From: Planctomycetota bacterium
GTDB lineage: Bacteria > Planctomycetota > UBA1135 > GCA-002686595
Assembly: GCA_026692665.1 (NCBI GenBank)
Contig: JAPLOF010000015.1
Span: 1-64,000, forward strand
Direction: 5' to 3'
Length of the DNA: 64,000 nucleotides
Position numbers and translations under genes: made by a program. Every line of letters begins with the position of its first letter. Position 1 is the first letter of the stretch. Of the stretch, positions 49,296 to 57,941 are shown piece by piece. Below the pieces are notes generated by a model that did no database searches, was not told the origin of the DNA, and was given only the letters and a program-made list of their open reading frames with translations.

Positions 49296-50408
49296 TCAGC
49301 GCCGGGATCCGCCGGGGCCCGTCGCGGGCTCGGCCGGCAGGCGGTCGAAGATCTGCACGCGCTGGCCGAAGCGCTCGGCGACGTAGATGCGCCCGTGCGG
49401 CGAGATCGCGATGTCCGCGGGATAGAGCAGCTCTCCCGGGCCGCGCCCCGCGGTCTCCGGCGAGAACCACCCGCCGAACACGGACATGAAGCGGCCCTCG
49501 CGGTCGAACACCTTGACGTCGTGGCGCAGCAGGTCCACGACGTACAGGAAGCCGAGCTCGTCGAACGCCAAGCCCGCGGCCATCGTGAAGTTCTCGACCC
49601 CGATGTCCCGCTTCCCGAACCCGCGCAGGAACTTCCCCGCGGCGTCGAGGATCTGGACCGGCGTGGCGGAGAGGTCGATCAGCGCGACCGTCCCGTCCGG
49701 CGCCAGCGAGATGTCGCTCACGCTCTCGAGGTGCAGGCCCTTCTCCTTGTTGGGCACCGCACCGATCGCGGTGCGCACGCCGAGCGCCTCGTCGCACAGC
49801 AGAAGCTCGTGCGCGTCGCTGTCGAACAGCCACCACGCACCGTCCGGACGTCGCGCCATGGCTCCGATGCGGACGGTGCGCGTCGGTTCGCCGGCCTTCG
49901 CCGTGCGCGCGCACTCCAGCGGAGCCTGCGCCTCGCCGCGGTAGTTGAAGACCTGGATGCGCAGACGGTCGCCGGCGAGCACGTAGATCGTGCCCTCCTT
50001 GCCCACCTCGATCATGGTCGGATCGCTCAGGATGGCGGGTCCGCCGAACGTGAACGTGGGCAGGCCGTCGCCGCGGAAGATCCCGATCAGGCCGTTCTTG
50101 GTGTCGGCCACGAGCAATTCGTCCGCCTCGGCGTCGTAGCACACGCCCATGGGCTCGCGGAACGCCCCCTCGAGCAGGTGACCGCGCACCGCGTCGACCG
50201 GCACGATGCGGTACGGGTAGTCGGGCGAGCGTCCATCCTGCGCGAGCGCGGTCGGGGAGAGCAGCGCGGCGCAGAGCAACGCAGCGCAGAGCAGCGCGGG
50301 CGACAACGCGCCCCATGCCGCCGCGACCCGTGCGGCCCGCCCCCACGCTCGCCGCCTGGGCGCCCTCGGCACCGCGCGTTCGTCCGTTCGACGAGCTCTG
50401 GCGCCCAT
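49296..50408 (-). CDS. Exported NHL-repeat protein
   Basis: A 370-residue protein with a basic start and a hydrophobic signal ending SPTALAQ (about residue 56), then a six-bladed NHL-type propeller: FREPMGVCYDAEADELLVAD, PTMIEVGKEGTIYVLAGD, FTMAAGLAFDELGFLYVVD and LLYPADIAISPHGRIYVAERF. NHL propellers act as protein- or ligand-binding platforms and are regular neighbours of doubled-CxxCH cytochromes. The gene starts 5 bases after the 16-heme cytochrome gene, making it the last member of the six-gene operon. The non-coding 220 bases that follow contain small GC palindromes (for example GGCGCC-gtagtc-GGCGCC near 49155). Confidence 0.8.
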   Translation of the reverse strand: MGARARRTDERAVPRAPRRRAWGRAARVAAAWGALSPALLCAALLCAALLSPTALAQDGRSPDYPYRIVPVDAVRGHLLEGAFREPMGVCYDAEADELLVADTKNGLIGIFRGDGLPTFTFGGPAILSDPTMIEVGKEGTIYVLAGDRLRIQVFNYRGEAQAPLECARTAKAGEPTRTVRIGAMARRPDGAWWLFDSDAHELLLCDEALGVRTAIGAVPNKEKGLHLESVSDISLAPDGTVALIDLSATPVQILDAAGKFLRGFGKRDIGVENFTMAAGLAFDELGFLYVVDLLRHDVKVFDREGRFMSVFGGWFSPETAGRGPGELLYPADIAISPHGRIYVAERFGQRVQIFDRLPAEPATGPGGSRR

Positions 50409-50413
50409 GCGGT

Positions 50414-51898
50414 TCACTTCTTCTTCGCGCCGTGAGAATCCGGGTCGGCCGAGTGGCACTCGATGCACAGCCCGCGCGTCTGATCGCCGCGCAACTGGTA
50501 CGGGAAGTCGGTGCCGTGCGGGTCGTGGCACGTGCTGCAGGTGATGCCCTTGCCTGTGCGCGGGTCGATGCGGTCCTCGCCCAGCGGGTGGCCGTGCTGG
50601 GCCGTGGGGTGACAGGCGATGCAGGTGCGGATCGGGCCCGCGCTCAGCATGAACTCCTCGGTCGAGGAGTGGGGCTGGTGGCAGGCGGTGCACTTGCCCC
50701 CCTGCGCGCTCTTCGGGTGCGAGAAACGGGCCTTCTCCGCGCGCTGCTCGATCTCCTTGTGGCACGACAGGCAGGTCGCACGCTGATCGCCGACCAGCAG
50801 CTTGCCGAACTTGCTGGCGTGCGGCACGTGGCACGAGCCGCACTGGCCCTCCTGGACCGGCTTGTGGACGATCGTGTCGCCGGGACGCGCGACCTCCCGG
50901 TGGCAGGCGACGCACAGGCGCCCGCCCGCCGTGCGCACGACCTTGGGGTTGGGCCCCTCGGTCATGTGGCACAGATCGCACTGACCGTCCGCGAAGGGCA
51001 CGTGCGCGTTGGGCCACAAGAGCCCCTTCGCGGTCGCGCCGTGAGGTTCATGGCACGAGGTGCAGTCGGTCCCCGCGATCGGGATCTTGCTGTGCGCCTC
51101 CTGGATCTTCTCGTCGCCGGGCGCGTGGCACACCGTGCACAGCGCCTTGGGCGCGGCGATGAGCAGATCGTCCTGCGCCGAGCTGTGCGGCTTGTGGCAA
51201 TCCGTGCAGTTCCCCTCCGAGACGGCCTTGTGCACCGTGGGCATGGCCATCTGCTGCCTCTGCGTCTCGTGGCACTTGAGGCACAGTTCGTTGCCCTCCG
51301 CGACCAGCAGGCCGGCGTGATCGGAGCCGTGCACCTCGTGGCAGGACGTGCAAGCACCGTCGAGGACGGGCTTGTGGACGTAGCCCTTCATGTACTCGGT
51401 GCTCTGTTCCTTGTGGCAGGAGAAGCACAGGGCTCGCTCGCGCGTATTGAGCATCTTCGGGAAGCGCGACGCGTGCGGTGCGTGACACGCGCTGCACTGG
51501 CCCTCGGCGACGGGCTTGTGCGCCACGGCTTTCTCCAGCACGGGCCGCAGGCTCTCGTGGCAGCGCAGGCAGTCCATCAGGGCGGTGTGCGGATGAGCAT
51601 CGCCTTGGGTGACGGGGAGCGCTGCGCGGGGCTCCGCGCTCGGGGCTGTCGGTAGCGCTGCGCCGGGCTCCGCGCGCTGTGTTGTCGGAAGCGCTGCGCG
51701 GGGCTCCGCGCGCTGTGTTGTCGGAAGCGCTGCGCGGGGCTCCGCGCGCTGTGTTGTCGGAAGCGCTACGCGGGGCTCCGCCCGCTGTGTTGTCGGAAGC
51801 GCTGCGCGGGGCTCCGCGCTTCGTGCCGCTCCAGCGAGCAGCGCAGCGCCCGCCAGGAGGAGCGGCAGGACCCAGGGACTACTTGTGCGCATCGTCAT
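50414..51898 (-). CDS. 16-heme c-type cytochrome (doubled CxxCH type)
   Basis: A 494-residue exported cytochrome with 16 CxxCH motifs, most arranged in the paired pattern CxxCHxPHxS ... LL ... LCxxCH of the doubled-CxxCH family. Examples are CSACHAPHASRFPKML, CTDCHKPHSS and CSTCHDPHGT. The signal peptide (about 8-28) is followed by six copies of a 12-residue repeat (AEPRAALPTTQR) before the first heme at about residue 107; this Pro/Ala spacer may act as a tether. The ATG at 51896-51898 lies inside the end of the 26-heme gene (20-base overlap), so translation is coupled. Electron partner unknown; likely an envelope or surface wire segment. Confidence 0.85.
   Translation of the reverse strand: MTMRTSSPWVLPLLLAGAALLAGAARSAEPRAALPTTQRAEPRVALPTTQRAEPRAALPTTQRAEPRAALPTTQRAEPGAALPTAPSAEPRAALPVTQGDAHPHTALMDCLRCHESLRPVLEKAVAHKPVAEGQCSACHAPHASRFPKMLNTRERALCFSCHKEQSTEYMKGYVHKPVLDGACTSCHEVHGSDHAGLLVAEGNELCLKCHETQRQQMAMPTVHKAVSEGNCTDCHKPHSSAQDDLLIAAPKALCTVCHAPGDEKIQEAHSKIPIAGTDCTSCHEPHGATAKGLLWPNAHVPFADGQCDLCHMTEGPNPKVVRTAGGRLCVACHREVARPGDTIVHKPVQEGQCGSCHVPHASKFGKLLVGDQRATCLSCHKEIEQRAEKARFSHPKSAQGGKCTACHQPHSSTEEFMLSAGPIRTCIACHPTAQHGHPLGEDRIDPRTGKGITCSTCHDPHGTDFPYQLRGDQTRGLCIECHSADPDSHGAKKK
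51618..51826 (-). repeat. 36-bp in-frame minisatellite within the 16-heme cytochrome gene
   Basis: Six units of 36 bp starting at 51618, 51654, 51690, 51726, 51762 and 51798 (unit agcgctgcgcggggctccgc followed by gcgctgtgttgtcgga). The central units are almost identical and the outer ones diverged, and the last is cut short. The repeat keeps the reading frame and encodes AEPRAALPTTQR. Confidence 0.85.
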
Positions 51899-54032
51899 GG
51901 CACTCGGCGCAGCCCTTCTGCGCGAACGGGACGTGCTGGTTGGGCCACAGGAGGCCCGTGCCGGGCGCACTGTGCGGCGCGTGGCAGGACGTGCAGTCCG
52001 TGGTGGCCGTCAGCAGGCTCTTGTGTTTCGCGCTCATCTCCGGCGTCGCCGGGTCGTGACACCGTCGGCACAACGTGGCCGACGCCTCGGTGAGGAGGCC
52101 CGCATGGTCGGATTGGTGCGGGGCGTGGCACTCCAGGCAGCGCCCCTCCGCCACCGGCGGGTGGCGGCTGTGATCGGGCGCCTGCAACTCGTCCAGGACC
52201 GATGCGTGGCAGGTCTTGCACAGCTCGACGCCGGCCTGCGCCAGGAGCTTCTTCTGCTTCGAAGTGTGCGGCGCGTGGCAGACCGTGCACGCGCCGGCCT
52301 CCGCGGGCGGGTGCTTCACGGCCGCGGCTTCGATGGCCTTCTGCGTGATGCCGTGGCACTTGGCGCACAGACCCGCGGGCTCGGCGACCAGCAGTCCGTC
52401 GTGCTTGGACGAGTGCGCGTCGTGGCACTCGGAGCACTGGCCCTTGGACGACGGCGCGTGCGCGGATCCGCCCGCGGGCGCCTTGTCCAGTCCGGGGTGG
52501 CAGTCCAGGCACAGGGCTTCCGGACTCTTGCGCAGGATGTGCGCGACGTCCGAGGCGTGCGGGTCGTGACACAGCGTGCACTGCCCCTGCGCCACGGGCC
52601 GGTGCGGAGACTCGTTGTCGATCCGCTTCTTGAGCTCCTTGTGGCACGTCAGGCACAGGTCCGCGCTGGCCTTCACCAGGTTCGCCGGCTGATTCGATCC
52701 GTGCCCGGCGTGACAGGTCGAGCACGTGTCGAGCCCCGCGTGCACGAACGCCTTCGAGGAGGCCGCCTCCATGTCCTTGTGACAGTCCAGGCACAGGTCC
52801 GGCTCGGGCTTGACCAGCGCGTGCGGCTCCGGCGATCCGTGCGCCGCGTGACACTCCTGGCAGCGGCCCTCCAGCACGGGCCCGTGCACGGATCCGCGCG
52901 CCTGCTCGAAGCCCGCCAGCTGGTGCGGCGTGTCGTGGCACGTGGTGCACAGCGGCTTGCCTGGTTCGGCCACGAGGAGCTTTGGGTGGTCCGATGCGTG
53001 CGGCGAGTGGCACTTCGCGCAGTCGCCGTCCGCGGCTGGCGCGTGCTTGCCCGCCAGGCCGGCGAACTCGCGCGTCTCGGGGTGGCAGACCTTGCACAGG
53101 TTCTTCACCGGCATCGTCAGGGCCGGGACGCTGCTGCCGGCAGCGACCGCGGCGGGCTCGACGTGGCACAGTTCGCAGCTCTTGTCGGCCACGGGCGCGT
53201 GCACCGTGGCGCGCAGGAGCGACTTGTCGTGGCCCGCGTGCGGGGCGTGGCACGAGCTGCACTTCGAGGCCGAGACGTCGTAGCCCTGGTGTGCGTCGAC
53301 GTAGGTCTTCGCCTTGGCGTCGTGGCAGCCAGCGCACAGCTGGGCCTCGGGCTTGCGCAGCGCGCCCTGGCCGTCGCCGCCGTGCGGATCGTGGCAGACA
53401 AGGCAGTCCGTCCGGACCGGATCGTGCACGTACGGGCCCTGGAACTGCGCGGCGTCGTGGCACTTCAGGCACAGATCGGGGCCCGCCGCACGCGTCAGGG
53501 CCTGGCCCTGTCCGGAGTGCGGCTCGTGGCAGGCGGTGCACTGGACGCCGGCCGTCGTCGAGTGCGCGCCCTTGGACTCGGCGAAAGCTTGCGCGTCGGC
53601 GTGACAACTCACGCACAGGGCGGGCTGTTCCTTCTTGAGCTTGAGCACGCCGACGAGTCCGTGGCGGTCGTGGCAGTCCTCGCAGCGCCCCGCCATGTCG
53701 GCGAAGTGCGGCGTGCGCCCGGCCGCCGCCTCGACGACCTGCGAGTGGCACTCCGTGCACTTCCGTCCCGCGCCCGCGCGACCCGCGGGCTTGTCGTTGC
53801 GCTCGGGGCGCGCGAGAGGCGCGTTCGCGACAGGCGCGTTCGCGCCGGGCGGCTGCGCGTTCGCGGCAGGCGGCGCCGGTCGCACGGGGGCGCTGGCCAT
53901 TCGCTCGGGACGCGGTGCGCGGTCCGAGCTCTGGCAGGACTGGACCTGCGCCAGCGCGAGGAGCACGAGTCCGGTCGCCAGCGTCGCAGCGCTGATGCGT
54001 CCGAGCACGCGGGTGGTCCGGGGAGTGCGCAT
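51879..54032 (-). CDS. 26-heme c-type cytochrome (doubled CxxCH type)
   Basis: A 717-residue exported cytochrome with 26 CxxCH motifs from about residue 87 (CTECH) to the C-terminus (CAECHDDAHK). Pairs follow the rule CxxCHxPHxS...LL...LCxxCH, for example CTACHEPHSGQGQAL...LCLKCH, and CTVCHAPHTSKQKKLL...LCKTCH. The N-terminal hydrophobic segment ends VQSCQSS, a possible lipobox, followed by a Pro/Ala/Asn spacer. One heme per 24 residues after the spacer implies an extended wire-like protein. ATG overlaps the foldase stop by one base (TGATG). The heme content demands the System II machinery at 38-43 kb. Confidence 0.85.
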   Translation of the reverse strand: MRTPRTTRVLGRISAATLATGLVLLALAQVQSCQSSDRAPRPERMASAPVRPAPPAANAQPPGANAPVANAPLARPERNDKPAGRAGAGRKCTECHSQVVEAAAGRTPHFADMAGRCEDCHDRHGLVGVLKLKKEQPALCVSCHADAQAFAESKGAHSTTAGVQCTACHEPHSGQGQALTRAAGPDLCLKCHDAAQFQGPYVHDPVRTDCLVCHDPHGGDGQGALRKPEAQLCAGCHDAKAKTYVDAHQGYDVSASKCSSCHAPHAGHDKSLLRATVHAPVADKSCELCHVEPAAVAAGSSVPALTMPVKNLCKVCHPETREFAGLAGKHAPAADGDCAKCHSPHASDHPKLLVAEPGKPLCTTCHDTPHQLAGFEQARGSVHGPVLEGRCQECHAAHGSPEPHALVKPEPDLCLDCHKDMEAASSKAFVHAGLDTCSTCHAGHGSNQPANLVKASADLCLTCHKELKKRIDNESPHRPVAQGQCTLCHDPHASDVAHILRKSPEALCLDCHPGLDKAPAGGSAHAPSSKGQCSECHDAHSSKHDGLLVAEPAGLCAKCHGITQKAIEAAAVKHPPAEAGACTVCHAPHTSKQKKLLAQAGVELCKTCHASVLDELQAPDHSRHPPVAEGRCLECHAPHQSDHAGLLTEASATLCRRCHDPATPEMSAKHKSLLTATTDCTSCHAPHSAPGTGLLWPNQHVPFAQKGCAECHDDAHK

Positions 54033-55987
54033 CAGGGGTGATCGTCGGGCTTCTTGGCGCCGCCCGCGGCCGGCGGGCCCGCCTCCAGCCGGGCCTTGGC
54101 CTTCGCCTCCGCGTCGGCCACCGCCTCGGCCTCGAGCTGCCGCGTCGCGCGCGCGATGCCGTCCGCGTCGAGCTCGAGAACGGCGCGCGCGCGCAGGCGC
54201 ACGGCCCAGTCGTCGTAGGCCTTCAGGCGCAGCTCCTTGACGAGTCGCTTGCGCGCCGCGGCACGCGATTGCTCGTACGGCACCACCGCGGCCTCCCTGC
54301 GCTCGAGGACGCGCAGGACGAAGAAGCCCGATTCGGTCTCGATCGGACCGGCGGTCTCGTCGACCTTCATGGAGAAGGCCTTCTCCTCGACCGCGGGCAT
54401 GAGCTCGGTCGGCCGCACCCAGCCGATGCGGCCGCCGTGCACGCGCGAGCGCGGGTCGATCGACACCGCCGTCGCGACCTGTCCGAAGTCCTCGCCGGCC
54501 TGCAGGCGCTTCAGCACGTCGGCCGCCTCCTCCGCGGTGCGAACGACGACGTACGCCAGGCGGACTTCCGGGGGCTGGGTGAAGCCGGTCGCCACGTTCG
54601 CCTGGTAGTAGGCGCGCAGTGCGGCGTCGTCGGGGTCGATGCCCTTGTAGACGAACGTCTCGTACAGGAGACCCAGCGCCAGATCCTCCTGGTAGTCCGC
54701 GCAGGCCTTGCGCACCTCCGGCACCTCGCGCAGGCCGAGCGTCTCGACCTCGCGCCGCGCGCCGCGCTCGGCGGCCCACTGGCGCGCGATCGCCAGCACG
54801 ACCTCGGCCGCGCGCGGCTCGGTGGCTGCGCGCAGACGGTCGAGGTCGAGCGACTCCCGGAGGCCCTTCAGGGTGAGCGTCTCACCCAGCGCCGTGGCGA
54901 CGACCGCGTCGTCACGGCCCTCCCCCAGCACCGCCGCGGGAGTCGCCAGCGCCGCGTCCACCCGCGCGGCGTGCTTCTCGATCAGGCGCGTCAGCGTCGC
55001 CTCGCGGAGTTCCTCCTTGCGACGGTTCTCGAGCACGTTGCGGATCTGCGGCAGCGCGACCTCGCGCCGCGGCCGTTCCGTGTTCAGGATGCGCTCCTCG
55101 AGCCGGACGAAGGCGAAGCCCTCGCGCGTCGCCACGACCTCGGTCAGCGTGCCGGGCGTCTCCAGCGCGAACGCCGCCGCCTCGAGCGCGGGGTCGAAAT
55201 CACCGCGGCGCACGACGCTGAACAGGCCGCCGAACGTGCGCGAGGGATGGATCGAGCGGGCCTGCGCCAGGTCGCCGAAGTCCTCGCCGCCGAGCACGCG
55301 CCGGCGCAGGTCGGCGGCCTCGTCGGCCGTGGCCGCGACCATCAGCGAGGCCTTCAGGATCATGTCGGTCTTCTCGTAGAAGGCATCGACCTCCGCGTCC
55401 GTGACCTTGGCCAGCTCGTCGATCTGCGAGTTCCAGTAGCGCTGCAGCGCGAGCTCCCAGCGTCGCTCGTCGACGGCACCCAGCACGTCCTTGTCGTCGA
55501 AGAGCCCCAGATCGCGGGCCTCGCGCTCGAACAGGCGCTCCTCGGCCACGCGGCCGATCAGCTCGCGCACGCTCGCCTCGGTGCGCACCATCTGACCGTG
55601 GCCCATGTGCGAGCGCTCGAACTGGGCCATCGCGTCGGCCAGGGTGATCGGGTCGCCGTCCAGGTGCGCCAACACGATCGGCGCGTCGGGGGCGGGCGCG
55701 GCTGCGGTCGTTGCGGTCGTTGCGGTCGGTTCGGTCGGTTCAATCGGTGCGGCCGGTTCGGCCGGTGCGGTCGCCGGGTTCGGCTGCGCCGGCTCCGCCA
55801 CCGCGGTCGCCGGCGTGGGTTCCGGTTGCGCTGCCGCCGGCGCCGCGGGCCGCCGCGTGTCCGGGGCCGCTGCGTCCGCACCGCTTGCGCTGGAGCCGGC
55901 GGATCCGCGGTCCGGTGCGCTGGCGCAGGCCACGAGCCCCAGGAACAGCGCCGTGAACTGCGCGGAAGAACGAACGAGGACCTTCAT
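54032..55987 (-). CDS. Double-parvulin (SurA/PpiC-like) periplasmic foldase lipoprotein
   Basis: A 651-residue predicted lipoprotein (LGLVACAS, Cys about 21) with a long Pro/Ala/Thr linker (30-100), a SurA-N-like helical part and two parvulin-type domains: about 208-300 (ASLMVAATADEAADLRRRVL ... DFGDLAQARSIHPS ... GGLFSVVRRG) and about 480-570 (RLAYVVVRTAEEAADVLKRL ... DFGQVATAVSIDPRSRVHGG). Such proteins help outer-membrane or heme proteins fold after export. It overlaps both neighbours by one base, so its product is made in step with the 26-heme cytochrome, its likely client. Confidence 0.8.
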   Translation of the reverse strand: MKVLVRSSAQFTALFLGLVACASAPDRGSAGSSASGADAAAPDTRRPAAPAAAQPEPTPATAVAEPAQPNPATAPAEPAAPIEPTEPTATTATTAAAPAPDAPIVLAHLDGDPITLADAMAQFERSHMGHGQMVRTEASVRELIGRVAEERLFEREARDLGLFDDKDVLGAVDERRWELALQRYWNSQIDELAKVTDAEVDAFYEKTDMILKASLMVAATADEAADLRRRVLGGEDFGDLAQARSIHPSRTFGGLFSVVRRGDFDPALEAAAFALETPGTLTEVVATREGFAFVRLEERILNTERPRREVALPQIRNVLENRRKEELREATLTRLIEKHAARVDAALATPAAVLGEGRDDAVVATALGETLTLKGLRESLDLDRLRAATEPRAAEVVLAIARQWAAERGARREVETLGLREVPEVRKACADYQEDLALGLLYETFVYKGIDPDDAALRAYYQANVATGFTQPPEVRLAYVVVRTAEEAADVLKRLQAGEDFGQVATAVSIDPRSRVHGGRIGWVRPTELMPAVEEKAFSMKVDETAGPIETESGFFVLRVLERREAAVVPYEQSRAAARKRLVKELRLKAYDDWAVRLRARAVLELDADGIARATRQLEAEAVADAEAKAKARLEAGPPAAGGAKKPDDHP

Positions 55988-57099
55988 CAGGCGTGAACTC
56001 CATGGAGTCCGGCGACGATCTCGCGCAGCGCACGCAAGGCCAGGGAAGTCGAGTCGTGGACGGTGCCCAGACCGAGCCAGCGCGTGTAGTCGTCGCCGCG
56101 CCGGCGCACGCTCGCCGCTGCGACCGTGGCCAGCGTGCGGACGTCCACGAAGCGGATGGAGAACTCCACCTCGGGGACCTGAAGAACGCCGACGTACACG
56201 CGCTCGTCGAAGCGCTCCACGCTGCCGAGCACCAGGTAGCGCACGCCGGCGGACTGTCCCATCCGGGCCAGCGTCGCCAGGTCGAGTTCTCGCAGGAATC
56301 GCACGCGCTCGCGCAGGAGCAGCCCGCGCAACTCGGCCGACTCGGTCACGCGCACTCCGGCATCGCGGTACAGGGTGTGCGCCAGCAGGTCGGCGACGAG
56401 CACTCCCACGTCCGTGTTCCCGGAGCGATTCTCGAGCGGCAGGATGGCCACGCTCCCGACGTCGGCCATGTCGAATTCCGGAGCGACGTAGATCTGCTGG
56501 ATGCCGGCGAAGCGGTCCACGGCCCAGCCCGGGTCCTCCACGCGGCCGAGAGGCGCGCCGCGCGCGTCGAAGCCGTCCGCCGCGCGCACGACGACCTCGT
56601 CCAGGAGCAGGTCCATGTCCGTGATGGCGCCCAGGGCGAGCAACCCGCGGAAGTCCTCGCCGCGCAGCGCGAGGACGGACGACTGCACCTTCTCGCCGGT
56701 GCGTGCGTCGAACAACCGCAGCGTCACGTCGACGCGCGGCGTCGGCGCGGTCTCCCAGGCCACCAGCGTCCCGAGGATCACGTGCGTGGCCCCGGTCTCC
56801 TCGGCCAACTTGCGCGCGTCCTCGGACTGGATCGAGTCCGTGTAGCGGATGCGCTTGCGCCGCAGGTAACCGTCGAGGTCGGCGGCGCGCACGAAGCGCG
56901 CGCCGCGCGCCTCGAGCACGCGCTGCAGCGCCGTAGCCACGCGGCGGGGCGCGTCCGGATCCGCCGTCAGGTTCCGCAGCGGCAGCGCGACGTAGACCGG
57001 CGACTCCCCGCGCGCCGCTGCGGGCTCCGCAGACGGAGCCTGGCACGCGGCCAGGGCCCCGAGCAGCGCCAGCGGCAGGCGGCGGAGGACCATGGTCAT
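55987..57099 (-). CDS. CsgG-like predicted lipoprotein
   Basis: A 370-residue predicted lipoprotein (LLGALAACQ, Cys about 19). It appears to contain two alpha/beta units of the CsgG/LpoB/TolB-N type: YVALPLRNLTADPDAPRRVA ... TGATHVILGTLVAWE and VAILPLENRSGNTDVGVLVA ... SAGVRYLVLGSVERF. CsgG-family proteins bind or form outer-membrane assemblies with the lipid anchor holding them to the inner leaflet. ATG overlaps the first gene's stop (ATGA) and the stop overlaps the foldase start (TGATG). A pore role is possible; a simple lipoprotein scaffold is equally possible. Confidence 0.65.
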   Translation of the reverse strand: MTMVLRRLPLALLGALAACQAPSAEPAAARGESPVYVALPLRNLTADPDAPRRVATALQRVLEARGARFVRAADLDGYLRRKRIRYTDSIQSEDARKLAEETGATHVILGTLVAWETAPTPRVDVTLRLFDARTGEKVQSSVLALRGEDFRGLLALGAITDMDLLLDEVVVRAADGFDARGAPLGRVEDPGWAVDRFAGIQQIYVAPEFDMADVGSVAILPLENRSGNTDVGVLVADLLAHTLYRDAGVRVTESAELRGLLLRERVRFLRELDLATLARMGQSAGVRYLVLGSVERFDERVYVGVLQVPEVEFSIRFVDVRTLATVAAASVRRRGDDYTRWLGLGTVHDSTSLALRALREIVAGLHGVHA

Positions 57100-57701
57100 G
57101 CGAACAGGGTGTCGATGAGGTCGCGCAGGAGTTCGCGCACGGACACGGCCTGCGATTCCTCGCCGACGCCGAAGAGCCGCGCCCACACGTCCTCGCCCTT
57201 GCGCGAGTCGCTGGCCGACCAGACCACGACGCCGGTCTCCGTCTCGACGAGCCGGAGCGTGACCGCGATCTCGGGGATCACGAGGTTCCCGTTCTGGCGT
57301 TCGCGGTACTCCATCACGGAGCCCATCACGACCGCCTGGGCCTTCAGGTCTTGACCCAGCTTCTTGATCAGGTCGGGGCCGATGTCCGACACGGCCTGGA
57401 CGCTGTTCGAGCGCATCGCGAGGTTGACCTCGCCGGCCTCGACGATCTCGAAGGCGCCCATCGACGCCAGTTCGACGGAGAGGACCTCGCGCACCCGGTC
57501 CGCCGCGAAGCGCTCGGAGGTCAGGTTGTCCAGCGGCAGCACCGCGACCCGCTGGAACGCGGTGAGATCCGCGTTCGGGTGGTAGTAGACCGAGATGGGG
57601 CTCGAGGACTGGCACGCACAGAGGACCAGGGCGGTCACTCCGACGAGTCCGACTGCGCGACGGGTCCAGCGCCCGGGGTTCGAGGGGGTCTTCGCTCTCA
57701 T
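57096..57701 (-). CDS. CsgG/GNA1162-like small lipoprotein, first gene of cytochrome operon
   Basis: A 201-residue predicted lipoprotein (ALVLCACQSS, Cys about 29-31). The mature part is a single CsgG/GNA1162-like domain: FQRVAVLPLDNLTSERFAAD ... VNLAMRSNSVQAVSDIGPDL ... LKAQAVVMGSVMEYRERQNG ... TLRLVETETGVVVWSASDS. It heads the leftward six-gene operon, and its ATG (57699-57701) lacks a strong ribosome site. Paralogous in fold to the next gene. Together they may build an outer-membrane platform for the multiheme proteins. Confidence 0.7.
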   Translation of the reverse strand: MRAKTPSNPGRWTRRAVGLVGVTALVLCACQSSSPISVYYHPNADLTAFQRVAVLPLDNLTSERFAADRVREVLSVELASMGAFEIVEAGEVNLAMRSNSVQAVSDIGPDLIKKLGQDLKAQAVVMGSVMEYRERQNGNLVIPEIAVTLRLVETETGVVVWSASDSRKGEDVWARLFGVGEESQAVSVRELLRDLIDTLFA

Positions 57702-57941
57702 CGGGACTTGCGTGGACCCGCGCAGTGTAGTCGCGACCCGATCCGGCGGCCAAGCGCCTGCACCGCACAAGCCCTACGCAGATTGGCGTATCAGCGCGCA
57801 CGCCGAGTGCGCAGGACGCGCTCCGCGGGTCGCGATCGACAGCGGGCACTCCGTCGCGAGCGGACCGGCGGCGTCCCGCTCGGAGCCGGTGCGCAACACA
57901 GCGCCGCGGCATGGGCGATGGGCAAGGCCCCTCGCGCCTGC

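Noticed and set aside
51618..51826. 36-bp repeats as a CRISPR array
   Set aside because: Units are directly contiguous with no spacers, stay in frame inside a coding gene, and no cas genes are near.
51609..54041. Plus-strand frame opposite the multiheme genes
   Set aside because: The minus strand has 42 ordered CxxCH motifs; the plus frame arises from their regular spacing.
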